A stretch of 64,000 nucleotides of DNA from Datura wrightii (lineage: Eukaryota > Streptophyta > Magnoliopsida > Solanales > Solanaceae), in the NCBI GenBank assembly GCA_035772735.1, contig JASDFA010000007.1:81169501-81233500 (forward strand). The letters run 5' to 3'. Positions 9,865 to 18,727 of the stretch are shown in pieces. Within the stretch, counting starts at the first letter, position 1. Each line of letters begins with the position of its first letter. The notes beneath the pieces were generated by a model, which saw only the letters and a program-made list of their open reading frames with translations, was not told where the DNA came from and made no database searches. The translations under genes and the position numbers were made by a program.

Positions 9865-11724
9865 GATTTAATTGTGGGGTGGGGAGTAGCTAGGTGCTGG
9901 GACTTAGGCTCTAATCTGCTGTATGCTTTTTCCTTGGTTTGCATGTATGTTTGTGCTTCCCTGCTATGAACTGATTTGTGTTGTATTCGTATATATTTTT
10001 GTGGTTACTGATGTGTGTTATGAAAAGTTGTGGTTGCCAAGGTAAATATTTTGTGAATGTTGTAAATATTTTGTAAATATTTCTGTATATCGAAATGATC
10101 GATATTTTTCAAAATTTTTGCGAAACTATTTTGCACTTATCAAAATATTTTGTAAATATTTTTCTATCGAAATGATCGATGTGTTGCAAAAAATTTTCGG
10201 TCTTTATTTTGGGTTTCTCGGAGTTTGTTTTTGGTTCTTTTACCGAGAATAGTCCCATTGAACCGATGTCATAGTTAGTGACCGTTCCCTATGATGGATG
10301 GATGACGACCGTCTTAAGGGAAATGTAGTTGGTAGGAGTAGGATTTTTAATTTGTTTTCAGTTTTTCTTTGGTGGATTGCATCAATGAACCTGTAGTTGC
10401 TTTATGGTTGCAAAATTTCGTTGCGTGTTGTAACTGATGTTCAAAATGTGAAAGTGATTCGTTTGAAAGCATGCAATTTTGTAAATATGTTGAGTTTCCT
10501 AGGCTGTAGAATTTGATTCGGTATGATTGAGGCTTAATTTTTGAATTCATGCAATTGGCTAATTAAAGAGTCTGTGAATGCATCTTGAATCGAGCATGTG
10601 CATGAAGTGTGTGAAGTGAGGTATTGTTATTCCATGCTATTGTGAAGTGTCTAGAACTTGCCTGGTGTGTGTGCAAATCGAAATGAAGGAGGTGTAGTGT
10701 TGGAAAGGATGTAGGCATTTCTTTGTTTAACCGAGAGTTTCTATTTTTTTTCTTGTCATACTCTACCTTTTTATGTGATTGTATACCCTAGTCAGCCCGT
10801 TGAGCCTTTAGCCGTTTCTTTCATTCTTTTGTCCAAAACTGTATAAACTAAGCTTTATTCCTTCTTTTCATTAGCCGTAAAGTCTATACATAACTCTTAA
10901 GTGCTTAAGAAGAAAAGAAAAATTTTCCCGAAGTGTCGAAGAGTGAGAAGAGTGAAAAGAAAAAGAGAAGCAGAGTGAAGAAAGAAAAGAAGAGGTTGAA
11001 GAGGCACTTGGTATAATGAAATGATAATAAAGGTACATGAAAACCCTTTGTATTGTGCCAAGTGTGTTTGATGAAATGGGTCGTACGAAAGTAAACCAGC
11101 ATGAATGGGATGATGAAAAAGAGAAAAAGAAGAACAATATCCATGAGTCGATGGGAATGTGTTGAAAAGGCGCTTAAGGATGCTAGTGACTATTATTGGC
11201 TAATCCAATATATATACTAGTTCCATAGCCCCGTTACAACCCATTAAAGTCCTACGTGATCGTACATTGCATTTCTTTATATTAGTGGAGTAATATACTA
11301 AGGGCAAGCCTATGGGTCATGACATGATGCATGCGAATTCTTTTGGGAGAGTGAGTGAAATTAATTTTTACATGCCCCTACTTGAATGTTTGTGTGTTGC
11401 ATGAACATAAAGGGGAAGATTCTCTTGAGTTGTGAGGGCACATGTTTGATGAAAGATTGATTTTCATGTCGGATATCTTGATTAACTGATTTGCATGAGT
11501 TTGTCGATATCGAGAGTCGATTCTTAAAGTCTAGGAAGTCTTGATGTATGAAAGGTCATTGCATTGTAAGACCATGCATGTTTTCTTGATGATTTGCAAA
11601 AATTGAATAATCGGTATGACCGTAGTGTAAATTGTCGCACCATAGTGACAAAGGTTGGGATGTAATTTGCATGAGTTGTGTATGTGTTGTTTGAGGACGA
11701 ACAAGGATTTAAGTGTGGGGTAAG
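9865..11724 (+). other. Long 3' noncoding region of element A
   Basis: About 1.86 kb without coding sequence. It holds AT-rich repeats of AAATATTTTG (10040-10160), a conserved block (10215-10325) with TCTCGG...CCGAGA and TTCCCT...AGGGAA pairings around GATGGATGGATGAC, a block near 10630-10680 shared with C and E, an A/G-rich run (10905-11010), and AAGTGTGGGGT (11711-11721) just before the LTR, the likely polypurine tract. Confidence 0.6.
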
Positions 11725-13157
11725 TAATCTTGGGCAGATTTATATGCCCAAGTGATACTCAAACGTATCATTTTCGCCTTGTTTGTTGTGCAATGTGTAT
11801 ATATTCTCATGTAGTTGGTAATAAAATGCGAATTTATACTAACCAACATGATTAGCATTTGTTTTGCAGGTAAATATGATTTTTAGGAGCTAAAATGCAT
11901 GTTGGAACTATATCGGAGTTGGACTTGGATGCGAGCATGGAAAAGACATTGGAATGCACAAAGTATAGGGGCTCCGCGATGGAGCCGTGCCACGCTACCA
12001 TCGCGGAGGCACACTGCCTGGAGAGGAAATTAAATGGCAAATTCCAGTGTGGCCTCACGACAGCTCCGTGGCATGGAGATAGGCCTCTGCGTTGGCCTCC
12101 GTGCCACGTTGAGGCTAATTTACCGGACCCTGGATTTTCAGTGAAGGTCCGCGTCCACGCCGTGTCACAGAGGCAGTGCTCCGCGTTGGCCTCCGTGACA
12201 CGTTGCTTGTTATTCCGGGAAAAATTCCCACTAGTATAAATAGAACGCTTAGGTTTATTTTAATTAATTCATACTTGGTGGAGCAAGGACGTGGGTTAGA
12301 AGCAGTTGAGGGACGAAAAAGCTAAGGGATTTCTTCTCTTCCTTTCTTCTTTCTATCAATTGTATGCATGATTTACACTTGTTTTAGGATGATCAATCCA
12401 CAAATGAGTGGCTAATTCTCTTCCTTGCTAAGGTTTTGAACAATGGTGATGAATTTTGATTGTTAATGATATGGTTTTCTTCTTCTTCTTTCATGTTGTT
12501 CTATTAATTCTTGTTCTTACTGCATTAGTGTGTGGCCGACATTAATGTACATCTAAAAAGTCCAATTTCACTCGAGAGAGCAAGAAATTGGAAAGTTGTG
12601 AATTAATAGGGTATTGTTCTTAACTTGATTTGGGAAAATTGGGTTTTGATGTGCTTTCCTGATAGAAATATACTTGAAAGCCGTATTAGTCAGTTTAGGA
12701 ACCGGAATTGTATTGCTAGGTCATAAATTGCATTTGATCACAGAAATGTAGACGGATGGTTTATGATTCTAAAGTGAAATTAAATACGAGAGTTTTAATT
12801 TCTAGGCTACTGTTCTTGGCTAGCAACATGAAGAGAAGAATAACCGAATTGTGATTATCGTCAAATTCATTACTTGTTCTTAACCTTGGCATGCTCATAT
12901 CCATAGTTTCAATTCACAGTAAATAATTGTTAATAGTTTTAGTATATATATAATTTATAAACAAAAACTTATTTAACTGTTGGTTACGTTGTTGTTAGCA
13001 TAATTAGAAGTAAGATAAGAATATAGTGTACTTAGGCAATTTCACTTATCCAGAGTCTCCTTGGATCGATACTTGGCTTACTTAGCCACTTTATTACTTG
13101 TTTGACCACGTGCACTTGCGTGTCGGTTTTAAACCCCTATAAGTAAACACCCGAACA
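11725..13157 (+). repeat. Central LTR shared by elements A and B
   Basis: Same length as the left LTR (1433 bp). Starts TAATCTTGGG, where the left copy has TGATCTTGGG, so the terminal TG is mutated, and ends CCCGAACA. TATA box TATAAATA at 12235-12242. It serves as 3' LTR of A and 5' LTR of B; neither side shows a target duplication here. Confidence 0.9.
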
Positions 13158-13164
13158 AGTTTTT

Positions 13165-13182
13165 TGGCGCCGTTGCCGGGGA
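13165..13182 (+). other. Primer binding site, tRNA-Asp, element B
   Basis: TGGCGCCGTTGCCGGGGA, an intact 18-base match to the complement of the 3' end of plant tRNA-Asp, eight bases after the LTR end. Confidence 0.85.
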
Positions 13183-13326
13183 GACTAGGCAATTGGTGAA
13201 ATTGTGTTAAGTGTAAATTTACTGTATTTTTGTTTTATTTTCTTAAGTGTTGACAACTTGGTCTTAGTATTTGTTTTAATTTTTTGTTCATTTTAATTTT
13301 GCTCTCTTTCGGATACCCTCATTGAC
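13183..13326 (+). other. Leader of element B
   Basis: Matches the leader of A up to about 13267 (CTTGGTCTTAG), then diverges completely. The left edge of the ORF1 cassette is therefore at about 13268. Confidence 0.6.
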
Positions 13327-14265
13327 ATGACATCTTGGCATATAAATGGTGGATACGCATATTTCGGCGAATCTTGCATGAATTGCGGAGGACCCCACTT
13401 GTGGCAAATCTGTAACACGTGCAATATATGTGGGTGTCAATATGGCCATTGGGGTGATTGTCCAAAGGCATATTCCCCTTCCCCAAGCCCCCGCTATGAT
13501 CATTTTGTTGTTTTTGCTGAATATAGGCATGTTGAAAATGAGGACTTGGGACGCCAAGTTCAAATAGAGGACATGATGAAACAACTCCTGGAGCAATCAG
13601 AAGCAATGAAGGAGTCGGTGGCAGAATTGATAATTCAGCAAAAGGAGAATGCCGAGGCTGTAAGCAGGATGAGCGTCAAACTCATGGAGATGTGTGCTGA
13701 GGCTGAAGCTTGTGATAATTTGCAGGTGACAGTTTTAGCCGATATTCAAGAGGAACTACAAGAGGAATACAGGGGTGAATTTTTGGATGAAGCCCAACAA
13801 TTAGAATCTCTTGAGTGTCCCCGTGATCGGCTCATACCTATAGAAAATCCATTCATGGAAGAAGAGAAAGAATATCTCCCATTTGACCTTAATGGAGAAA
13901 TAGATGTCGATGTTGAAAAGGTGTACACAAGTAAGGAAGTAAAGCACAATGCAATTTCAGAGTTGAGGTTGATTGGACCACACTCAAAGCATTTTTCGAC
14001 ATTAAGTTGGGTCGACAACATAGAAATAGAGTCTTCCAAGATTATAGAGAAATGTCTAGAGGAGGACCAAGCCCCGTATATTCTGAAATTTGCTAACTCG
14101 AAGCAACGAAATGACTTCACTTACTCAAGGGCCAATAAGTTCAAAAGAAAACATCTACTGCTTGGTCCTTACAATTTTTCACCACCACCCCTAGAACATA
14201 AGAGGAAATTAGAAAAGAAATTAGGGGTGAGATTCATATCCTCAAGGTGGAGGAAAAAGTGGTGA
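13327..14265 (+). CDS. ORF1 of element B: 312-aa protein with cysteine/histidine clusters, replaces gag-protease
   Basis: I do not recognise a named family. The ATG at 13327 opens an intact 312-codon frame. Residues 17-29 form a shortened CCHC knuckle (C17, C20, H24, C29) and residues 32-45 a second (C32, C35, H41, C45), similar in spirit to the nucleocapsid knuckle of Gag. Residues about 78-150 are rich in E, K, Q, M and L and look like a coiled coil. Residues 150-215 are acidic. The C-terminus from about 280 is basic (RKLEKKLGV, SRWRKKW). There is no protease motif. It sits exactly where A and H have gag-protease, between the shared leader and the AGGCAA hairpin. A nucleic-acid-binding role is inference. 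The uninterrupted frame argues for recent origin or selection. Confidence 0.7.
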   Translation: MTSWHINGGYAYFGESCMNCGGPHLWQICNTCNICGCQYGHWGDCPKAYSPSPSPRYDHFVVFAEYRHVENEDLGRQVQIEDMMKQLLEQSEAMKESVAELIIQQKENAEAVSRMSVKLMEMCAEAEACDNLQVTVLADIQEELQEEYRGEFLDEAQQLESLECPRDRLIPIENPFMEEEKEYLPFDLNGEIDVDVEKVYTSKEVKHNAISELRLIGPHSKHFSTLSWVDNIEIESSKIIEKCLEEDQAPYILKFANSKQRNDFTYSRANKFKRKHLLLGPYNFSPPPLEHKRKLEKKLGVRFISSRWRKKW

Positions 14266-14304
14266 AACTTGGTACGTCGAGCCGCGACGGTAAACCAGGC
14301 GCTG

Positions 14305-14322
14305 CACGGGAGGCAACCCGTG
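14305..14322 (+). other. AGGCAA-loop RNA hairpin after ORF1 of B
   Basis: Same CACGGG-AGGCAA-CCCGTG hairpin as after gag-protease in A, within a matching block from about 14275. It is kept although the upstream gene is unrelated, so it is not part of gag coding sequence. Confidence 0.65.
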
Positions 14323-14565
14323 AAAAATATTTTCTTTCTTTCTTTTTTTTTGTGTAAATAATTTTTATTTTTATTTTTCTTTTCTTGATTTGGTATATAT
14401 TTTTTGTTTTAGTTAATATTTTTCATTTTAGTTAGGGAAATCTATTAATCTAACCAATTTTGTTTAGTGAGGTGATTTTCAGGTCAAACGGAGACAAATA
14501 TGCATGGAATCGGGAAGAATAAGGCAAGGTATGAAAAAAATAATTAAAATGAAGAAACAGTGCAC

Positions 14566-14770
14566 TGGGGCGTTGGCTCCGTGTCACGGAGGAAGGGCTC
14601 CGCGTTACCGTCCATGACACGTTGAAGGCAAAATCCGGATTTTTAAAAAAATCCAGTAAGCCAATGCGTTGGCTCCGTGTCACGGAGGAGGGGCTCCGCG
14701 TTACCCTCCGTGACACGTTGCCTTATATTTGGTGCCGGGTCACACCGGGTTGCCGGGTGACCCGCGTGTT
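14566..14770 (+). promoter_or_regulatory. Internal palindrome block upstream of ORF2 in B
   Basis: Palindromes CTCCGTGTCACGGAG at 14577-14591 and 14673-14687, inverted repeat CGGGTCAC (14736-14743) / GTGACCCG (14757-14764), and TTATATTT near 14723. Same plan as A. The stretch 14323-14565 before it is T-rich with nothing recognisable. Confidence 0.45.
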
Positions 14771-14917
14771 TTTCTTTAATTAAACCCCGATTTTCGCCCA
14801 ATTTTTCCCCATTCCTTCTCCTTTCCGCGACCAAACACCCAAATCCCCCTCCCCAACCAACGTGCCACGCTAATAGGCAAAGAAATCGTCAAGTTTCTTC
14901 GGTTGTTCAACTCAAAG

Positions 14918-15619
14918 GTATGTTTTCCTCGTTTCTCTCAAATTTTGGGCAATTTTAGTCGAATTTGGGCATGTGAGGTGAGATATATCACCCTAAGTAG
15001 CAATTTAACATGATGTTGAGTTATTTGTGATTGATATATGTTCGGATTGTTGTAATTAGCGTTTGAACTTGTCGATTACGTGAATAATCCGAATTTGATT
15101 GAAAAATTGCATTCTAGGGCTTGGGTTATTGAATTTGAATTGGGTTATTTGATAAGTTGATGAATTAGATGCCGGGGTGTGGTTGTAAATTGAGATAAGT
15201 CGTGTAAATATTGTGTGAATGTTAAAAGACGACGAATTCTCGAATTTTTGGGGAAAATGTGGAAATTGTGCAAATTGGTTGGATTATCTGGATTTGTATG
15301 TATATATAGAACTTTTGTCGTTGTTTTTATTTGTTGTTTTTGTTGATTAGTGCGATGGTTGAATTGTTAGCGATAGTAGGATTGGGATTAGCTGTATGAA
15401 GTCTGAGTAGTACACTAAGCGTTATGCTGTCGAAATTTTTTGTGAACGCACTAAGCATAAATTGTATAGTTGATTGTTTTGGTGTAAATTGAGTTATCCT
15501 TGCCATAGTTTGTAAAAGTAGCTAAGGACTAAGTGTGGGGTAAACGTTGTGTAACCTGACCTTACCCGAAGTTAACATGTATTTAGCTTAACGTTGTGCT
15601 TGTTTGTGTATATTGACAG
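14918..15619 (+). other. Predicted 5'-UTR intron of ORF2, element B
   Basis: Donor AAG|GTATGTT and acceptor TATTGACAG, as in A. No ORF inside. A copy of AAGTGTGGGGT lies at 15531-15541. Confidence 0.6.
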
Positions 15620-15624
15620 GTACA

Positions 15625-16845
15625 ATGGTTAGTAGGCAGGATAAGGGCAAAGGTGCTTCTACCTCAGGCACCGGTAGAAAAAGAATGAGAATGGGCACCG
15701 CAGTCCCAGCTGCACCAGCTGTTCCGCGCGGCCAACGGCGCCAATACAGAACAAGGTGGGTTACCGAAGAAGGGAAGAAGTGGTATGCTAAGCATAAGGA
15801 AAGCAAATACTTCCCGGAGGAACATATTGCACGGGAACCACTAGCACAGGAGTTCCCCCGTATTGTGCAAAGGATTGAAGCAGCTGGGCTCAGCTTTATA
15901 TTTCAGGAGCCCAAGGAGTGCAACCTACATTTGGTCCGGGAGTTCTACGCAAATTGGAACCCGGCCATCAGAAACCACACAATAAAAATCAGAGGGCAGA
16001 TTGTCACTCTGGAACCCCAGCAATTTAACGCCATCGTTGGAGCGCGGGACACAGACGCTCACGTTCTCCGCCAGCTAAACATCACCCCACCGTACGCCGA
16101 CATCAGACGTACGTTGTGTGGGGCTCGATCCACAGCCCGATGGAGCAGACATAAGGAGAGGGGTTACCACCAGACTCTGCCTTATTCGCAGATGAACAGG
16201 GAGGCCAGAATATGGCTAAAAATTGTATGTTCTTGCTTGATCCCGGGAGTTCACATGACGGATGTGACTCGGGACCGTGTCTGCTTGGTGTATGCCCTTA
16301 TGAAAGGGCTAGAGATTAATGTTGGGGCGGTTATTATATCCGCCATGAAGAGAGCCAGACTACACCAGGGCCACAGATACGGGTTCGGCGGACTCATCAC
16401 CACCTTCCTCCGAGGCCTCGATGTCGAGGAAGAGGCTTTGGATTACATCCCGCAGTTGGAGCGGAGGGCCCTCGATGTGACAAAAACTAAGGCCCCCGAC
16501 ACCACACATGGTCCAGTGCTGACTTTGGGCGAGCGACATGCTCGTGACGATCAGTACATGGCACGTATGTTTGGCATGCAGATGCTTCAGCTACGGATTG
16601 GTGGGAGACCAGCCACCGAGGAAGAGTTATGGCAGTTGGAGCTGGATTACCCATTTGGCGAGAATGCCAGAGCCTTATGCCGAGTGGGACCAGCCTTCGT
16701 TGAGCCTACTGATGACGATGTCCCCACTGACGAGGAGACACGTCGGGAGGACTCCGATGTGGAGTCCGATGACGACGATGGAGCTGACTCAGACATGGGC
16801 GACGAGGCAGCAGCACCGGATGAAGAAGTCGAATATTTCGATTGA
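15625..16845 (+). CDS. ORF2 of element B: intact putative plant transposon protein, 406 aa
   Basis: The only intact ORF2 here. Start is the ATG five bases after the predicted splice acceptor. Residues about 17-23 are basic (GRKRMRM), 45-75 hold W/K/Y-rich sequence before the core, and the core to about residue 290 includes KECNLHLVREFYANW, IWLKIVCSCLIPGVHMTDV, GLEINVGAVI and FGGLITTFLRGLDV. The last 50 residues are strongly acidic and end EEVEYFD. Against H most base differences are at third codon positions, which points to selection on the protein. The family is annotated as a putative plant transposon protein; function is unknown and no catalytic motif is evident. It may help non-autonomous Athila-like elements in trans or control expression (inference). 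Confidence 0.8.
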   Translation: MVSRQDKGKGASTSGTGRKRMRMGTAVPAAPAVPRGQRRQYRTRWVTEEGKKWYAKHKESKYFPEEHIAREPLAQEFPRIVQRIEAAGLSFIFQEPKECNLHLVREFYANWNPAIRNHTIKIRGQIVTLEPQQFNAIVGARDTDAHVLRQLNITPPYADIRRTLCGARSTARWSRHKERGYHQTLPYSQMNREARIWLKIVCSCLIPGVHMTDVTRDRVCLVYALMKGLEINVGAVIISAMKRARLHQGHRYGFGGLITTFLRGLDVEEEALDYIPQLERRALDVTKTKAPDTTHGPVLTLGERHARDDQYMARMFGMQMLQLRIGGRPATEEELWQLELDYPFGENARALCRVGPAFVEPTDDDVPTDEETRREDSDVESDDDDGADSDMGDEAAAPDEEVEYFD

Positions 16846-16889
16846 GCAGGGAGTTCCACCACCCGAAATTTTGTGATCTTAATTTTTTT

Positions 16890-16909
16890 GAACACTGGGG
16901 ACAGTGTTC
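16890..16909 (+). other. Hairpin after ORF2, element B
   Basis: Identical 20-base hairpin with 8-bp stem and GGGA loop, followed by AAGTGTGGGGT at 16915-16925. Confidence 0.55.
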
Positions 16910-17926
16910 GATTTAAGTGTGGGGTGGGGAGTAGCTAGGTGCTGGGACTTAGGCTCTAATCTGCTGTATGCTTTTTCCTTGGTTTGCATGTTTGTTTGTG
17001 CTTCCCTGCTGTGAACTGATTTGTGTTGTATCCGTATATATTTTTGTGGTTACTGATGTGTGTTATGAAAAGTTGTGGTTGCCAAGGTAAATATTTTGTG
17101 AATGCTGTAAATATTTTGTAAATATTTCTGTATATCAAAATGATCGATATTTTTCAAAATTTTTGCGAAAATATTTTGCACTTATCAAAATATTATGTAA
17201 ATATTTTTCTATCGAAATGATCGATGTGTTGCAAAAATTTTTCGGTCTTTATTTTGGGTTTCTCGGAGTTTGTTTTCGGTTCTTTTACCGAGAATAGTCC
17301 CATTGAACCGATGCCATAGTTAGTGACCGTTCCCTCTGATGGATGGATGACGACCGTCTTAAGGGAAATGTAGTCGGTAGGAGTAGGATTTTTAATTTGT
17401 TTTTAGTTTTTCTTTGGTGGATTGCATCAATAAACCTGTAGTTGCTTTATGGTTGCAAAATTTCATTGTGTGTTGTAACTGATGTTCAAAATGTGAAAGT
17501 GATTCGTTTGAAAGCATGCAATTTTGTAAATTTGTTGAGTTGCCTAGGCTGTAGAATTTGATTCGGTATGATTGAAGCTTAATTCTTGAATTCTTGTAAT
17601 TGGTTAATTCAAGAGTCTGTGAATACATCTTGATTCGAGCATGTGCAGGTAGTGTAAAGTGAGGTATTGTTATTCCATGCTATTGTGAAGTGTCTAGAAC
17701 TTGCCTGGTGTGTGTGCAAAACAAAATGAAGGGGGTGTAGTGTTGGAAAGGATGTAGGCATTTCTTTGTTTAACCGAGAGTTTCTATTTTTTTCTTGTCA
17801 TACTCTACCTTTTTATGTGATTGTATACCCTAGTCAGCCCGTTGAGCCTTTAGCCGTTTCTTTCTTTCTTTTGTCCAAAACTGTATAAACTAAGCTTTAT
17901 TCCTTCTTTTCATTAGCCGTAAAGTC
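16910..17926 (+). other. 3' noncoding region of B, truncated
   Basis: Aligns with 9865-10888 of A, including the AT-rich repeats and the GATGGATGGATGAC block (17335-17350), then stops at AAAGTC. The last 0.8 kb, the polypurine tract and the expected right LTR are missing. Confidence 0.7.
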
Positions 17927-18003
17927 TATACACATTGCACAACAAACAAGGCGAAAATGATACGTTTGAGTATCACTTGGGCATATAAATCTGCCCAAGA
18001 TCA
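17927..18003 (-). repeat. Inverted 77-bp LTR 5' terminus closing composite A-B
   Basis: Reverse complement of the first 77 bases of the LTR (3259-3335), ending AAGATCA, so the outer end again reads TGATCTTGGG on the minus strand. At the junction with B, TATACA (17927-17932) belongs to both sequences, a 6-bp microhomology. GGTTG follows directly. Confidence 0.85.
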
Positions 18004-18008
18004 GGTTG
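18004..18008 (+). repeat. Right target-site duplication GGTTG of composite A-B
   Basis: Matches 3254-3258 and abuts the inverted LTR terminus. Confidence 0.75.
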
Positions 18009-18727
18009 AAAAATAAAAATGATAAGAAAAAGAAATCCAAGATAAAAAGGAATGAAAAAGCTAAGAAAAACACACAACACCCACAAATTGCATGTAAACG
18101 GAGAAAAGGGATGAAAAAAGTTGAAAAAGTGAAAAATAGGGTAAAAAAGTGTAAAGTGGAGCCACAAGTATGTAGTGCCAAGAAGGGTTTAGTCACGTAA
18201 TTTCATATTTACCATACTCAGCCTGAAGCCTACATTACAAGTTGAACCAAGTCCTATAGTGATCCTAACTTAATTGTCCGAAGAGCCGAAGTAGAGAAAA
18301 TAAGGGCAAGCCTATGGTATCCAATTTGCAGTATTTGGAATTTCATTGAGAGAGTGAAAGTCCCATTTGTTTAGTCCCAAGTTCATTATTTTACATATAT
18401 GTGAGTGTTGGGGACTTCATTTGTTGTGAGGGTACTTGATTTGTGTTGTATTTTACCAATTATCTATGTGAATAGCATTAGTGATAACTCAATTCTCTGC
18501 TAATAGTTGGATGCCATATCTTGATCCCTGTATGTCATGGATTGTGGTTAAATGTGCGCATAGCCGACTTAGTTTGAAAAGAAAAGGGGTCATTAGCTTA
18601 TTGTGGTTCATAGTGCAAATTTTGTTGTGTTGGCTGTAGGTATTCTAGGTTTACTTTCTAGTTAAGCGTCGTTTTTAGTTTTTGTCTTCTTTGCCTAAGG
18701 ACATACAAAAGGTTAAGTTGAGGGTAT
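18009..18727 (+). other. 3' noncoding region of element X (right part) and polypurine tract
   Basis: A/G-rich start (18009-18180) then AT-rich noncoding DNA. AGGGCAAGCCTATGG (18304) resembles the 3' region of A. The tract AAAAGGTTAAGTTGAGGG just before the LTR is the likely polypurine tract of X. Confidence 0.6.

Larger units (their letters stand above)
3259..18003 (+). mobile_element. Composite Athila-like retrotransposon A-B (LTR-A-LTR-B-inverted LTR end)
   Basis: Two internal regions share a central LTR: LTR 3259-4691, A 4692-11724, LTR 11725-13157, B 13158-17926, then a 77-bp inverted copy of the LTR start (17927-18003). One GGTTG duplication flanks the whole unit. A carries Gag-protease and ORF2; B carries a different ORF1 plus ORF2. 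Both lack reverse transcriptase, RNase H and integrase, so they are non-autonomous. The two full LTRs have equal length (1433 bp) and differ at roughly twenty sites by eye, so the insertion is fairly young. Confidence 0.8.

Noticed and set aside
18006..18200. Lysine-rich 64-codon frame
   Set aside because: Low-complexity A-rich noncoding DNA of element X.
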